A DNA stretch of 64,000 bases from NCBI RefSeq assembly GCF_031880315.1, contig NZ_CP134771.1, positions 5,080,501-5,144,500 on the forward strand, read 5' to 3'. This DNA comes from Pseudomonas baltica. GTDB lineage: Bacteria > Pseudomonadota > Gammaproteobacteria > Pseudomonadales > Pseudomonadaceae. Every line of letters begins with the position of its first letter. The first letter of the stretch is position 1. Of this stretch, positions 22,390-32,056 are shown in pieces. Below the pieces are notes generated by a model. That model had not been told where the DNA came from and did not search any database. It saw nothing but the letters and a program-made list of their open reading frames with translations. The translations under genes and the position numbers were made by a program.

Positions 22390-23247
22390 TTACTCCGCGT
22401 GCAGGGTCTCTGCGGCGTACAAGGTATTTTCCAGCAAGCAGGCGCGGGTCATCGGCCCGACGCCACCCGGTACGGGCGTGATCCAGCCAGCACGGGGCAG
22501 GGCGGTTTCGTACACCACGTCACCGACCAGCTTGCCGTCGGCCTGACGATTGATGCCGACGTCGATCACGATCGCGCCTTCCTTGATCCATTCCCCCTTG
22601 ACCAGCCCCGGCTTGCCGGCAGCGACCACCACCAGGTCGGCGCGTCCGACATGGCCGGCCAGGTCCTGGGTGAAGCGGTGCGTCACGGTGACGGTGCAGC
22701 CCGCCAGCAGCAGTTCCATGGCCATCGGCCGACCGACGATGTTGGAGGCACCCACCACCACGGCGTTCATCCCGTACAGATCCTGACCGGTGCTCGCCAG
22801 CAGGGTCATGATGCCTTTGGGTGTGCATGGGCGCAGCAGTGGAATGCGCTGCGCCAGGCGGCCGACGTTGTAAGGATGGAAACCATCGACGTCTTTGTCC
22901 GGGCGGATGCGTTCGAGCAGCAACGAGGCATCCAGATGGGCTGGCAGCGGCAGTTGCAGCAGGATGCCATCTATATTGGCGTCATCGTTGAGGCGGTCGA
23001 TCAGTTCGGTCAGGGCCTGCTGAGTCGTCTCGCTGGGCAGGTCGTATGCCTGGGACAGGAAACCGACCTCTTCGCAATCCTTGCGCTTGTGCGACACGTA
23101 GACCTGAGAGGCTGGGTCGGTGCCCACCAGTATCACTGCCAGGCCCGGAGTGCGCAGCCCTTGCTGGCGGCGCTCGTCGACACGATGAGCGATCTGCTGG
23201 CGCAGGCTGGCGGCGATTGCCTTGCCGTCGATAAGTAGTGCAGTCAT
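22390..23247 (-). CDS. folD: Bifunctional methylene-THF dehydrogenase/cyclohydrolase FolD
   Basis: A 285-residue cytoplasmic enzyme that interconverts 5,10-methylene-THF and 10-formyl-THF with NADP. The catalytic lysine is in [25 protein letters not shown] and [18 protein letters not shown] (NADP loop) and [18 protein letters not shown] are the two family signatures. Length is normal. Confidence 0.97.
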   Translation of the reverse strand: MTALLIDGKAIAASLRQQIAHRVDERRQQGLRTPGLAVILVGTDPASQVYVSHKRKDCEEVGFLSQAYDLPSETTQQALTELIDRLNDDANIDGILLQLPLPAHLDASLLLERIRPDKDVDGFHPYNVGRLAQRIPLLRPCTPKGIMTLLASTGQDLYGMNAVVVGASNIVGRPMAMELLLAGCTVTVTHRFTQDLAGHVGRADLVVVAAGKPGLVKGEWIKEGAIVIDVGINRQADGKLVGDVVYETALPRAGWITPVPGGVGPMTRACLLENTLYAAETLHAE

Positions 23248-23378
23248 GACGCGTGATTAACCATGAAGAGGGAGAAAAATGTGCGCGCATTCTCGCATGT
23301 CACAGGCCGAGGGCAAAGGCGCTTGGTCTGCATATTCCGCTAACCCCTTAAATAAAATCAGTTTTTTTTAAAAAAGAG

Positions 23379-23405
23379 TTGACGACCTTTCGGCTCGCCT
23401 ATAAC
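23379..23405 (+). promoter_or_regulatory. Probable sigma-70 promoter of the tRNA cluster
   Basis: TTGACG and TATAAC are separated by 15 bases, a short spacer. A TG-free, GC-rich discriminator follows. A run of A/T just upstream (23361-23376) could serve as an UP element. The transcript would have about a 120-base leader ahead of tRNA-Arg; that leader (23410-23530) has no gene. Confidence 0.6.
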
Positions 23406-23530
23406 ATTCGTCGCACTTGTCGGGCAGGGCCTAGCACTGGTTAAACAGGTCGACAGGGTTGAGGCTTCAACAGCTCGATCAGGTTTGCTAAAGCTCTTGA
23501 TTTTCGCTCTTCGGAACGTCTATCAAATAA

Positions 23531-23607
23531 GCGCCCGTAGCTCAGCTGGATAGAGCATCCGCCTTCTAAGCGGATGGTCGCAGGTTCGAGTCCTGCCGGG
23601 TGCGCCA
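23531..23607 (+). tRNA. tRNA-Arg (anticodon TCT)
   Basis: A full cloverleaf with acceptor GCGCCCG / CGGGTGC, D-loop TAGCTCAGCTGGAT, anticodon loop CTTCTAA, T-loop GGTTCGAGTCC and encoded CCA. First of three tRNAs in a row. Confidence 0.95.
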
Positions 23608-23639
23608 TTAGGCAGCTTTGGCACAGGTAAATGCAATAT

Positions 23640-23716
23640 GGTGGGCGTAGCTCAGTTGGTAGAGCACAGGATTGTGACTCCTGTTGTCGTGGGTTCGATC
23701 CCCATCGTCCACCCCA
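23640..23716 (+). tRNA. tRNA-His (anticodon GTG)
   Basis: Cloverleaf with the extra 5' G (G-1) typical of tRNA-His, anticodon loop TTGTGAC, T-loop GGTTCGATCCC and encoded CCA. Confidence 0.95.
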
Positions 23717-23727
23717 TATTCGAAAAG

Positions 23728-23765
23728 AAGGCGCCTGATTTTAACGAATCCGGCGCCTTTGTTTT
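23728..23765 (+). terminator. Hairpin with T-run between tRNA-His and tRNA-Leu
   Basis: AAGGCGCC pairs with GGCGCCTT over a 16-base loop and is followed by TGTTTT. It lies 12 bases before tRNA-Leu, so it may partly end the Arg-His transcript or serve as a processing hairpin. Confidence 0.6.
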
Positions 23766-23777
23766 AAAAGCTTTACC

Positions 23778-23862
23778 GCGGATGTGGTGGAATTGGTAGA
23801 CACACTGGATTTAGGTTCCAGCGCCGAAAGGTGTGAGAGTTCGAGTCTCTCCGTCCGCACCA
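23778..23862 (+). tRNA. tRNA-Leu (anticodon TAG)
   Basis: An 85-base class II tRNA with a long variable arm (GCGCCGAAAGGTGT), anticodon loop TTTAGGT, T-loop GTTCGAGTCTC and encoded CCA. Confidence 0.95.
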
Positions 23863-23875
23863 GTCAGTAGAAAGC

Positions 23876-23924
23876 AAGCCCCGAATTCCTGAGGCCTCAC
23901 GGCTCCAAGATCGGGGCTTTTTTT
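23876..23924 (+). terminator. Rho-independent terminator of the tRNA cluster
   Basis: AAGCCCCGA and TCGGGGCTT pair as a 9-bp stem over a 26-base loop that has its own small stem (GAGGCCTCAC), followed by a T-run. The next 170 bases up to the lpxO terminator hold no gene that I can support. Confidence 0.9.
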
Positions 23925-24097
23925 CGCCTTGATTTCGGGTCTGTGAGAAGGGATGCATATGAAGACGCTATGGATCGTAGCGCGCTCCATCAGGCACAGA
24001 AGCCCCGCCAAGCTGCGTTCCACCAATCTGCAGTAGGCCGAACGCTTCGCTGATGCCTTGGCCTGACTTCGGGCGGGGCGCAGATACACAGATCATG

Positions 24098-24126
24098 AAA
24101 AAACCCGCCGAGGCGGGTTTTTTTTT
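24098..24126. terminator. Bidirectional terminator below lpxO
   Basis: Six A, then ACCCGC-CGAG-GCGGGT, then eight T. It works on both strands and ends lpxO from the minus side. Confidence 0.92.
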
Positions 24127-24140
24127 GGGGGTGGATTGGG

Positions 24141-25040
24141 TCAGATCCAGATAAAAAACGCGATCAGCACTGCCACCACTGCCCATTTCTCCAGGTAATA
24201 GCGTGTGCGATTGGTCTTTTTCATGGCCTTGCCGCGCAGGCGCACTTTATAGATACGGCTGAACAGGCGGTTGATTGCGCCGGTGCTGTCCTCGCTTGAG
24301 TTCGGCGCTGCCGCCGCCGACATCACATTGCGGCTGAACCAGCGATTGAAAGCGGCCGCCCAGCGGTATTTCAGGGGGCGCTCGATGTCGCAGAACAGGA
24401 TCAGGCGATTGCGATCGGTGGTGTTCTCGGCGTAATGAATGTAAGTCTCATCGAACATCACCGCCTCGCCATCGCGCCAGTAATAGCTTTCGCCATCGAC
24501 ATTGATATGGCAGCCCGGATCGTTCGGCGTGTCCAGTCCGAGATGATAGCGATAAGAGCCTGCGTAGGGGTCCCGATGTCGGACCAGGCGCGAGCCTGGC
24601 GGCAGTTCGGCGAACATCGCCGCCTTTACTGAGCCAATCTGCTGTAGCAGTTCGGTGGTGCGCGGGCATAGTTTGGTCGCTGAAGGATGATGGTCGCCGT
24701 ACCATTTCAGGTAGAAACGCTTCCAGCCAGTTTTGAAGAACGAGTTGAAGCCAACGTCGTTGAACTGGTCGGAGCGCTTGATTTCCCCCTGGCGCATGAG
24801 CGCCAGGCCTTCAGCGCGGATTTCTTCCCAGTGCGTCTGCAGCGGGGCGAGATCAGGAAAGTCCGCTGTGCTCAGGTACGGCCGGTTGGGCAGCCGCGAG
24901 AACAGATAAAGGAAGCTGTTGACTGGGGCGAGCACGGTGGAGTGGTCACTTAGCTGACGGCTCAGTTTGTGCCTGACGCGCCCACGCAAATGGATGTAGG
25001 CGACCGACAGAACGAAGGCGATGACAATAATGGCTTTCAT
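24141..25040 (-). CDS. lpxO: Lipid A 2-hydroxylase LpxO
   Basis: A 299-residue membrane-associated Fe(II)/2-oxoglutarate dioxygenase that hydroxylates a secondary acyl chain of lipid A. One hydrophobic helix lies at the very N-terminus (AIIVIAFVLSVAYIHL) and one at the C-terminus (WAVVAVLIAFFIWI), as in LpxO. The aspartyl/asparaginyl hydroxylase core has the iron site RLVRHRDPY and the second histidine and 2OG arginine in YIHYAENTTDRNRLI. The ATG at 25040 gives the conserved N-terminus; upstream extensions of the frame are spurious. Confidence 0.93.
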   Translation of the reverse strand: MKAIIVIAFVLSVAYIHLRGRVRHKLSRQLSDHSTVLAPVNSFLYLFSRLPNRPYLSTADFPDLAPLQTHWEEIRAEGLALMRQGEIKRSDQFNDVGFNSFFKTGWKRFYLKWYGDHHPSATKLCPRTTELLQQIGSVKAAMFAELPPGSRLVRHRDPYAGSYRYHLGLDTPNDPGCHINVDGESYYWRDGEAVMFDETYIHYAENTTDRNRLILFCDIERPLKYRWAAAFNRWFSRNVMSAAAAPNSSEDSTGAINRLFSRIYKVRLRGKAMKKTNRTRYYLEKWAVVAVLIAFFIWI

Positions 25041-25425
25041 GTGAGATTCGGGCTGTAGCCGTCCTGAGGCAGGAAACATCGAGAAAGAGCGCTGAATGTG
25101 TGGCCGTAAGCGGATGTTTTGCCGCGGCGCGGACATCAGGTCTGAGTAGTGTTGCCTTTTGGACGATATCAAAATCGCCCGGTTGCGCGCCAGCCGTCAA
25201 ACCGTAAGGTAGCTTTACTGCTTGTGTAACAATGACTTGGCGCAAGGAATGGGCCTTGGGGGTGGGTGTTTCAGGTGTTTTTGCTTGAGCGTCACGGTCG
25301 TCCAGGCGCTCGCCGGAGTCGTCTTTGTCGGGCAGGGTGACTTCTTGCGATTGACCCACTAGAATGCTTGCCCTTGATCTGGGGTCGGAAATGGCCGGCT
25401 AACGTCTGTGCAACGAGGAAAATCC
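25041..25425. other. Divergent gap between lpxO and tig, no gene supported
   Basis: 385 bases that must contain both promoters. I found no convincing -35/-10 pair or regulator site. An open frame on the minus strand (start 25359, hydrophilic N-terminus GQSQEVTLPDKDDSGERL) runs out of frame into lpxO and has no clear ribosome site, so I leave it uncalled. Confidence 0.5.
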
Positions 25426-26736
25426 ATGCAAGTTTCTGTTGAAAACACTTCCGCTCTCGAGCGCCGCATGACCATTGGCGTGCCTGCCGAGCGCATTGAG
25501 GCCGAAGTCAACAAGCGTCTGCAACAGACCGCCCGCAATGCAAAAATCGCGGGCTTTCGTCCTGGCAAGGTGCCAATGAGCGTCATCCGTCAGCGCTATG
25601 AGGCCGACGCACGCCAGGAAGCATTGGGTAATGTCATCCAGGCTTCGTTCTATGAAGCCGTAGTCGAGCAGAAGCTGAACCCGGCTGGCGCTCCTGCGGT
25701 AGAGCCAAAAGTATTCGAAAAAGGCAAGGACCTGGAATACATCGCGACTTTCGAAGTCTTCCCTGAGTTCGCGGTCGCCGGTTTTGAAGCCATCAGCGTC
25801 GAGCGCCTGAGCGCCGAAGTGAAAGATGCCGACCTCGACAACATGCTCGAGATCCTGCGCAAGCAGAACGTCCGTTATGAAGCGGTCGACCGTGCTGCTG
25901 CCAACGACGACCAGGTCACCATCGACTTCGTCGGCAAGGTTGACGGCGAAGCTTTCGCTGGCGGTTCCGCTACCGGCACTCAGCTGGTACTGGGTTCGGG
26001 CCGCATGATCCCTGGCTTCGAAGACGGCCTGGTCGGCGCCAAGGCCGGTGAAGAGCGCGTTCTGAACCTGACCTTCCCGGAAAACTACCAGAACCTCGAC
26101 CTGGCCAACAAAGCCGCCGAGTTCACCGTGACCGTCACCGCCGTGGCCGCTCCGACCCTGCCTGAACTGAACGAAGCCTTCTTCAATCAGTTCGGCATCA
26201 AGGAAACCGGTATCGACGGCTTCCGCACCGAAGTTCGCAAGAACATGGAGCGCGAGCTGCGCCAGGCGATCAAGACCAAGGTCAAGAACCAGGTCATGGA
26301 CGGTCTGGTCGAGGGTAACCCGATCGAAGTGCCCAAGGCGCTGCTGTCCAACGAAGTCGATCGTCTGCGCGTGCAGGCCGTTCAGCAGTTCGGTGGCAAC
26401 ATCAAGCCTGACCAACTGCCGGCCGAGCTGTTCGAAGAGCAAGCCAAGCGCCGTGTGGTGCTGGGCCTGATCGTCGCCGAGGTGGTCAAGCAGCACGACC
26501 TCAAGCCTGACGAAGCCCGCGTTCGCGAGCTGATCCAGGAAATGGCCTCTGCCTACCAGGAGCCAGAGCAGGTTGTAGCCTGGTACTACAAAAATGACCA
26601 GCAGCTGAACGAAGTGCGTTCGGTTGTGCTGGAAGAGCAAGTTGTGGATACTGTTCTGCAGAAGGCTAAGGTGACCGATAACGCGGTCTCTTACGAAGAA
26701 GCGGTCAAACCGGCTGAAGCAGCACAAGCCGACTGA
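25426..26736 (+). CDS. tig: Trigger factor
   Basis: A 436-residue ribosome-bound chaperone and prolyl isomerase. The N-terminal ribosome-docking loop has the signature [12 protein letters not shown], the middle FKBP domain begins at [17 protein letters not shown], and the C-terminal helical arms follow. Start ATG 25426 has GAGGA ahead of it. It opens the tig-clpP-clpX-lon-hupB-ppiD block. Confidence 0.98.
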   Translation: MQVSVENTSALERRMTIGVPAERIEAEVNKRLQQTARNAKIAGFRPGKVPMSVIRQRYEADARQEALGNVIQASFYEAVVEQKLNPAGAPAVEPKVFEKGKDLEYIATFEVFPEFAVAGFEAISVERLSAEVKDADLDNMLEILRKQNVRYEAVDRAAANDDQVTIDFVGKVDGEAFAGGSATGTQLVLGSGRMIPGFEDGLVGAKAGEERVLNLTFPENYQNLDLANKAAEFTVTVTAVAAPTLPELNEAFFNQFGIKETGIDGFRTEVRKNMERELRQAIKTKVKNQVMDGLVEGNPIEVPKALLSNEVDRLRVQAVQQFGGNIKPDQLPAELFEEQAKRRVVLGLIVAEVVKQHDLKPDEARVRELIQEMASAYQEPEQVVAWYYKNDQQLNEVRSVVLEEQVVDTVLQKAKVTDNAVSYEEAVKPAEAAQAD

Positions 26737-26763
26737 TCGTTCCACTCGTTTGAAAATACACCC

Positions 26764-26788
26764 ATAAGCCAGCCTCGCGCTGGCTTAT
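26764..26788 (+). other. Stem-loop between tig and clpP
   Basis: ATAAGCCAGC-CTCGC-GCTGGCTTAT is a perfect 10-bp hairpin. No T-run follows, so it is more likely an mRNA stability or partial attenuation element than a full terminator. It sits 40 bases before clpP. Confidence 0.6.
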
Positions 26789-26828
26789 GCGTATTCAAGA
26801 CATGACTATTTGGGAGTAACTGCAGAGC

Positions 26829-27464
26829 ATGTTCCGTAATTCGTATATTCAGCAGAACTCTGATACCCAGGCCGCTGGCGGCCTGGTCCCGATGGTTGTC
26901 GAGCAATCTGCTCGTGGCGAACGCGCCTATGACATCTACTCGCGCCTCCTCAAGGAGCGAGTGATCTTTCTGGTTGGTCCGGTAGAGGACTACATGGCCA
27001 ACCTGATCTGCGCGCAACTGCTGTTCCTTGAAGCGGAAAACCCGGACAAGGACATCCATCTTTACATCAACTCCCCGGGTGGTTCGGTGACCGCAGGCAT
27101 GTCGATCTACGACACCATGCAGTTCATCAAGCCAAACGTGTCGACCACATGTATCGGCCAAGCGTGCAGCATGGGTGCGTTCCTGCTCACTGCCGGTGCC
27201 GAAGGCAAGCGTTACTGCCTGCCAAACTCGCGCGTGATGATTCACCAGCCACTGGGCGGTTTCCAGGGGCAGGCGTCGGATATCGAAATCCATGCCAAGG
27301 AAATCCTCTTCATTCGCGAGCGCCTGAACAAGCTGATGGCCAAGCACAGCGGGAAAACCCTCGAAGAAATCGAGCGCGATACCAACCGCGACAATTTCAT
27401 GAGTGCCGAAGCTGCCCGTGATTACGGCTTGATCGACGAAGTGATCGAAAAGCGCCCTGCTTAA
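26829..27464 (+). CDS. clpP: ATP-dependent Clp protease proteolytic subunit
   Basis: A 211-residue serine protease. The catalytic serine is in [13 protein letters not shown], the histidine in [10 protein letters not shown] and the aspartate in DTNRDNFMS. The oxyanion region [18 protein letters not shown] is intact. The first residues are a short propeptide. Partner ATPase ClpX is the next gene. Confidence 0.98.
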   Translation: MFRNSYIQQNSDTQAAGGLVPMVVEQSARGERAYDIYSRLLKERVIFLVGPVEDYMANLICAQLLFLEAENPDKDIHLYINSPGGSVTAGMSIYDTMQFIKPNVSTTCIGQACSMGAFLLTAGAEGKRYCLPNSRVMIHQPLGGFQGQASDIEIHAKEILFIRERLNKLMAKHSGKTLEEIERDTNRDNFMSAEAARDYGLIDEVIEKRPA

Positions 27465-27576
27465 CTCAAGCAGCTCAAAATAGGGCCGGTCGGCGAGTCT
27501 GACCGCCAGCGGGCTTGAAAAAGCTCGCAATAGCCTTCATCTTGTGTTGCAAGCCTATCGGATTTGGATCGAACGA

Positions 27577-28860
27577 ATGACTGACACCCGCAACGGCGAG
27601 GACAACGGCAAGCTGCTCTATTGCTCCTTCTGTGGCAAAAGCCAGCATGAAGTGCGCAAATTGATTGCCGGCCCCTCCGTCTTTATCTGCGACGAGTGCG
27701 TCGACCTGTGCAACGACATCATCCGCGAGGAGGTGCAAGAAGCCCAGGCAGAGAGCAGCGCGCACAAATTGCCGTCCCCCAAGGAAATCAGCGGCATCCT
27801 CGACCAGTATGTGATCGGTCAGGAGCGCGCGAAGAAGGTCCTGGCGGTGGCTGTCTACAACCACTACAAGCGCCTCAACCAGCGTGACAAGAAGAACGAC
27901 GACGTCGAGCTTGGCAAGAGCAACATCCTGCTGATCGGACCTACCGGTTCGGGCAAGACGCTCCTGGCTGAAACCCTCGCTCGTCTGCTCAACGTGCCAT
28001 TCACCATCGCTGACGCCACCACGCTTACCGAAGCGGGTTATGTCGGCGAGGACGTCGAGAACATCATTCAGAAGCTGCTGCAGAAGTGCGACTACGATGT
28101 CGAGAAGGCCCAGATGGGTATCGTCTACATCGACGAGATCGACAAGATCTCGCGCAAATCGGACAACCCGTCCATCACCCGCGATGTATCGGGCGAAGGC
28201 GTGCAGCAGGCGTTGCTCAAGTTGATCGAAGGGACCGTGGCTTCCGTGCCTCCACAAGGCGGTCGCAAACACCCTCAGCAGGAATTCCTGCAGGTCGATA
28301 CCCGTAACATCTTGTTCATTTGCGGTGGCGCCTTCTCGGGCCTCGAAAAGGTCATCCAGAATCGCTCCACCAAGGGCGGCATCGGCTTCGGCGCCGAAGT
28401 CCGCAGCAAGGAGGAGGGCAAGAAGGTGGGCGAGTCCCTGCGTGAAGTCGAGCCTGACGATTTGGTCAAGTTCGGTCTGATCCCGGAATTCGTCGGCCGT
28501 TTGCCGGTACTGGCGACTTTGGACGAACTCGATGAGGCTGCGTTGATGCAGATTCTTACCGAGCCGAAAAATGCCCTGACCAAGCAGTACAGCAAGCTGT
28601 TCGAAATGGAAGGTGTCGACCTCGAGTTTCGTACCGATGCACTCAAGTCCGTGGCTCGCCGCGCGCTCGAGCGCAAGACCGGTGCACGTGGCCTGCGCTC
28701 GATTCTCGAAGGTGTGCTGCTCGACACCATGTACGAGATTCCTTCGCAGACCGACGTCAGCAAGGTGGTGATCGACGAAAGCGTGATTGCCGGTACCTCC
28801 AAGCCGTTGCTTATCTACGAAAACAGCGAGCCGCCTGCCAAGGCAGCACCTGACGCATAA
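27577..28860 (+). CDS. clpX: Clp protease ATP-binding subunit ClpX
   Basis: A 427-residue AAA+ unfoldase. It has a four-cysteine zinc domain (CSFCG ... CDECVDLC), Walker [11 protein letters not shown], Walker [11 protein letters not shown], the pore loop GYVGEDVEN and the RKH loop near TKGGIGFG. An IGF-type loop that docks on ClpP can be seen in that same segment. The ATG at 27577 is chosen because it gives the standard N-terminus. Confidence 0.98.
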   Translation: MTDTRNGEDNGKLLYCSFCGKSQHEVRKLIAGPSVFICDECVDLCNDIIREEVQEAQAESSAHKLPSPKEISGILDQYVIGQERAKKVLAVAVYNHYKRLNQRDKKNDDVELGKSNILLIGPTGSGKTLLAETLARLLNVPFTIADATTLTEAGYVGEDVENIIQKLLQKCDYDVEKAQMGIVYIDEIDKISRKSDNPSITRDVSGEGVQQALLKLIEGTVASVPPQGGRKHPQQEFLQVDTRNILFICGGAFSGLEKVIQNRSTKGGIGFGAEVRSKEEGKKVGESLREVEPDDLVKFGLIPEFVGRLPVLATLDELDEAALMQILTEPKNALTKQYSKLFEMEGVDLEFRTDALKSVARRALERKTGARGLRSILEGVLLDTMYEIPSQTDVSKVVIDESVIAGTSKPLLIYENSEPPAKAAPDA

Positions 28861-28884
28861 CCTGCGGTACAGCGTGGAAAACAG

Positions 28885-28911
28885 AAGGGGCCTTCGGGCC
28901 CCTTTCTTTTT
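28885..28911 (+). terminator. Rho-independent terminator after clpX
   Basis: AAGGGGCC-TTCG-GGCCCCTT with a stable TTCG tetraloop, then TCTTTTT. It separates clpPX from lon. Confidence 0.92.
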
Positions 28912-28924
28912 CCTGAGCCCAGCG

Positions 28925-28953
28925 CTTGTTTTTTTTGGGGCATGCCCCCACAT
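28925..28953 (+). promoter_or_regulatory. Probable sigma-32 heat-shock promoter of lon
   Basis: CTTGTTT and CCCCCACAT with a 13-bp spacer fit the sigma-32 consensus CTTGAAA-N13/14-CCCCATNT reasonably well. It lies about 58 bases ahead of the lon ATG. lon is a classic sigma-32 gene. The same bases also form a small GGGGCATGCCCC hairpin. Confidence 0.6.
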
Positions 28954-29010
28954 TGGTTTCAGACCCAATTCCATCTGTGTGCGGCCCATGGCCGCTGAAG
29001 AGGCGAAATC

Positions 29011-31407
29011 ATGAAGACAACCATTGAATTGCCTCTCTTGCCGTTGCGTGATGTCGTGGTATATCCGCATATGGTTATCCCGCTGTTCGTGGGGCGCGAG
29101 AAGTCGATCGAGGCTCTGGAAGCCGCGATGACAGGCGAGAAGCAGATCTTGCTGCTGGCACAGCGCAATCCTGCGGACGATGATCCGGGTGAAGACGCAC
29201 TGTATCGTGTGGGTACCATCGCTACTGTCCTGCAGTTGCTCAAGCTGCCCGATGGCACCGTCAAGGTGCTGGTCGAAGGCGAGCAGCGCGGTACCGTCGA
29301 GCGTTACATGGAGGTAGACGGCCATTGCCGCGCCGAAGTGGCGCTGATCGACGAGACCGTTGCCGCTGACCGCGAGTCCGAAGTTTTTGTACGCAGCCTG
29401 CTCTCGCAGTTCGAGCAGTATGTGCAGCTGGGCAAGAAAGTCCCGGCGGAAGTCCTGTCCTCCCTCAACAGCATCGATGAGCCGGGTCGCCTGGTCGACA
29501 CCATGGCTGCGCACATGGCGCTGAAGATCGAGCAGAAGCAGGAAATCCTCGAAATTATCGATCTGCCCGCCCGGGTAGAGCACGTCCTGGCGTTGCTGGA
29601 TGGCGAGATCGACCTGTTGCAGGTCGAAAAACGCATTCGCGGTCGGGTCAAGAAGCAAATGGAGCGAAGCCAGCGCGAGTACTACCTGAATGAGCAGATG
29701 AAGGCCATTCAGAAAGAACTCGGCGACAGCGACGAAGGGCACAACGAAGTCGAAGAGCTGAAAAAGCGCATCGATGCCGCTGGCCTGCCCAAGGACGCTC
29801 TGACCAAGGCCAATGCAGAGCTGAACAAGCTCAAGCAGATGTCGCCGATGTCGGCTGAAGCCACCGTGGTACGTACCTATATCGACTGGCTGGTGCAGGT
29901 GCCGTGGAAAGCGCAGAGCAAGGTGCGCCTGGACCTGGCCCGCGCCGAAGAGATCCTCGATGCCGACCACTACGGTCTGGAAGAGGTGAAGGAACGTATC
30001 CTCGAATACCTCGCCGTGCAAAAGCGCGTGAAAAAGATTCGCGGCCCGGTGCTGTGCCTGGTCGGTCCTCCTGGTGTGGGTAAAACCTCCCTGGCGGAGT
30101 CGATCGCCAGCGCCACCAATCGTAAATTCGTGCGCATGGCCCTGGGTGGTGTGCGTGATGAAGCTGAAATTCGTGGCCATCGCCGGACCTACATCGGTTC
30201 GATGCCAGGAAGATTGATTCAAAAGATGACCAAAGTAGGCGTCCGCAACCCGCTGTTCCTGCTCGACGAGATCGACAAGATGGGCAGCGACATGCGCGGC
30301 GATCCGGCGTCGGCGTTGCTGGAGGTGCTCGACCCCGAGCAGAACCACAACTTCAACGACCACTACCTCGAGGTCGACTACGACCTGTCCGACGTGATGT
30401 TCCTGTGCACCTCGAACTCCATGAACATCCCGCCTGCGCTGCTGGACCGCATGGAAGTGATTCGCCTGCCGGGCTACACCGAAGACGAAAAGATCAACAT
30501 CGCCACCAAGTACCTGTCGCCCAAGCAGATTCAGACCAACGGCCTGAAAAAGGGCGAGCTGGAGATCGAGGTCGAGGCGATTCGCGACATCATCCGCTAC
30601 TACACCCGTGAAGCCGGTGTACGTGGGCTGGAGCGGCAGATCGCCAAGGTGTGCCGCAAAGTCGTCAAGGAGCACTCCAATACCAAGAAGTTCTCCGTGG
30701 TCGTTGGTGCCGATTCGCTCGAAGCGTTGCTCGGTGTGCGCAAATTCCGCTACGGCCTGGCCGAACAGCAGGATCAGATCGGCCAAGTGACTGGCCTGGC
30801 CTGGACTCAGGTCGGTGGCGAATTGCTCACCATCGAGTCCGCCGTAGTGCCCGGCAAGGGGCAGTTGATCAAGACCGGTTCGCTGGGCGACGTGATGGTC
30901 GAATCCATCACCGCCGCGCTCACTGTGGTCCGCAGTCGTGCCCGTAGCCTGGGCATCCCTGCAGACTTCCACGAGAAGCGCGACGTGCACATCCATATGC
31001 CGGAAGGGGCGACGCCCAAAGACGGCCCTAGCGCGGGCGTGGGCATGTGCACGGCCCTGGTGTCGGCCCTTACCCAGATCCCTGTACGCGCCGATGTCGC
31101 CATGACGGGTGAAATCACTTTGCGCGGGCAGGTACTGGCAATCGGTGGATTGAAGGAAAAACTTCTCGCGGCGCATCGCGGTGGCATCAAGACCGTGATC
31201 ATTCCGGAAGAGAACGTGCGTGACTTGAAAGAGATTCCGGACAACATCAAGCAGGATCTTCAGATCAAACCCGTTAAATGGATTGACGAAGTCCTGCAAA
31301 TTGCGCTGCAATACGCGCCGGAGCCCTTGCCCGATGTGGCTCCCGAGATAGTTGCAAAGGATGAAAAGCGCGATTCTGATGCCAAGGAAAGGATCAGTAC
31401 GCACTAG
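29011..31407 (+). CDS. lon: ATP-dependent protease Lon
   Basis: A 798-residue LonA protease. The N-terminal substrate domain starts [16 protein letters not shown]; the AAA+ domain has Walker [13 protein letters not shown] and Walker [11 protein letters not shown]; the protease domain has the catalytic serine in [11 protein letters not shown] and the lysine in [14 protein letters not shown]. It degrades misfolded and specific regulatory proteins in the cytoplasm. It has its own promoter and terminator region. Confidence 0.98.
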   Translation: MKTTIELPLLPLRDVVVYPHMVIPLFVGREKSIEALEAAMTGEKQILLLAQRNPADDDPGEDALYRVGTIATVLQLLKLPDGTVKVLVEGEQRGTVERYMEVDGHCRAEVALIDETVAADRESEVFVRSLLSQFEQYVQLGKKVPAEVLSSLNSIDEPGRLVDTMAAHMALKIEQKQEILEIIDLPARVEHVLALLDGEIDLLQVEKRIRGRVKKQMERSQREYYLNEQMKAIQKELGDSDEGHNEVEELKKRIDAAGLPKDALTKANAELNKLKQMSPMSAEATVVRTYIDWLVQVPWKAQSKVRLDLARAEEILDADHYGLEEVKERILEYLAVQKRVKKIRGPVLCLVGPPGVGKTSLAESIASATNRKFVRMALGGVRDEAEIRGHRRTYIGSMPGRLIQKMTKVGVRNPLFLLDEIDKMGSDMRGDPASALLEVLDPEQNHNFNDHYLEVDYDLSDVMFLCTSNSMNIPPALLDRMEVIRLPGYTEDEKINIATKYLSPKQIQTNGLKKGELEIEVEAIRDIIRYYTREAGVRGLERQIAKVCRKVVKEHSNTKKFSVVVGADSLEALLGVRKFRYGLAEQQDQIGQVTGLAWTQVGGELLTIESAVVPGKGQLIKTGSLGDVMVESITAALTVVRSRARSLGIPADFHEKRDVHIHMPEGATPKDGPSAGVGMCTALVSALTQIPVRADVAMTGEITLRGQVLAIGGLKEKLLAAHRGGIKTVIIPEENVRDLKEIPDNIKQDLQIKPVKWIDEVLQIALQYAPEPLPDVAPEIVAKDEKRDSDAKERISTH

Positions 31408-31431
31408 CACGCATTTGTCCGGGAGGCTTCC

Positions 31432-31461
31432 TTGACAGATTTTTAGAGCCCTTGATATAAA
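31432..31461 (+). promoter_or_regulatory. Sigma-70 promoter of hupB
   Basis: TTGACA and TATAAA with an 18-bp spacer. It starts 24 bases after the lon stop and shares bases with the lon terminator hairpin. The hupB leader would be about 90 bases. Confidence 0.75.
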
Positions 31462-31473
31462 GCGGCTCTTTTT
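31445..31473 (+). terminator. lon terminator overlapping the hupB promoter
   Basis: AGAGCC pairs with GGCTCT over a 13-base loop that contains the -10 box TATAAA, followed by a T-run. Confidence 0.7.
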
Positions 31474-31559
31474 GTGTCGGGGAGTCCGCCCGGCACCCGG
31501 TTTTTCTGTGTCGAATACATACTTAGAAATAACTTAATAGAGATATAAGGGGACTTAGA

Positions 31560-31832
31560 GTGAACAAGTCGGAACTGATTGATGCTATCGCTGCATCCGC
31601 TGATATCCCGAAAGCTGCTGCCGGCCGTGCGCTGGATGCAGTCATCGAATCCGTCACTGGCGCCCTGAAAGGTGGCGACTCGGTGGTTCTGGTCGGCTTC
31701 GGTACTTTCTCTGTAACTGATCGCCCAGCCCGTACCGGCCGCAATCCACAGACCGGTAAGACACTGGAAATCCCTGCGGCCAAAAAGCCAGGCTTCAAAG
31801 CCGGTAAAGCACTCAAAGAAGCCGTCAACTAA
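31560..31832 (+). CDS. hupB: DNA-binding protein HU-beta
   Basis: A 90-residue HU protein with GTG start. The beta-arm signature [20 protein letters not shown] and the hydrophobic dimer core are intact. It compacts DNA and helps repair and recombination proteins. Its place behind lon is conserved in pseudomonads and enterics. Confidence 0.97.
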   Translation: MNKSELIDAIAASADIPKAAAGRALDAVIESVTGALKGGDSVVLVGFGTFSVTDRPARTGRNPQTGKTLEIPAAKKPGFKAGKALKEAVN

Positions 31833-31857
31833 GCTTCTTCATCGCCTTGCCTGGCTA

Positions 31858-31990
31858 GGGCGGGAGTAATCCCGTCCTGGCAGCGGAGCGGTAGGCCGGT
31901 GGATCGCGAGATCCAGCCGGACACCGAGGTTCGCAGGTTGAACCCATCCGCTTCGCCAGTTACGAGAAGGCGCATCCTCGGATGCGCCTT
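31858..31990 (+). other. Structured hupB-ppiD spacer, candidate 3' UTR or sRNA
   Basis: Three consecutive hairpins fill this spacer: GGGCGGGA/TCCCGTCC (31858-31877), CCGGTGGATC-GCGA-GATCCAGCCGG (31896-31920), and AAGGCGCATC-CTCG-GATGCGCCTT (31967-31990). The last is followed by TCTTCT and can act as a terminator. It is probably the hupB 3' end; a separate or processed sRNA is possible. I see no start codon with a ribosome site inside it. Confidence 0.55.
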
Positions 31991-32056
31991 TCTTCTATCC
32001 GGATTCTACCCACGCTCCGCGGTTGGTAATTGTGCACGACCGTTTCTGGGGGACGC

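Noticed and set aside
23811..24089. Open frame antisense to tRNA-Leu with GETRTLTPFGAGT at its end
   Set aside because: This peptide is the well-known false translation of the antisense of a tRNA-Leu gene; no independent support.
24946..25359. 137-codon minus-strand frame between tig and lpxO
   Set aside because: It overlaps the start of lpxO in another frame, and lacks a ribosome site. Only its hydrophilic first 60 codons look unusual, which is too little to call.
27475..31410. A 1311-codon open frame antisense to clpX and lon
   Set aside because: It mirrors well-established genes in the phase that strong third-position GC keeps open. It has no recognisable domain, and its start has no ribosome site.
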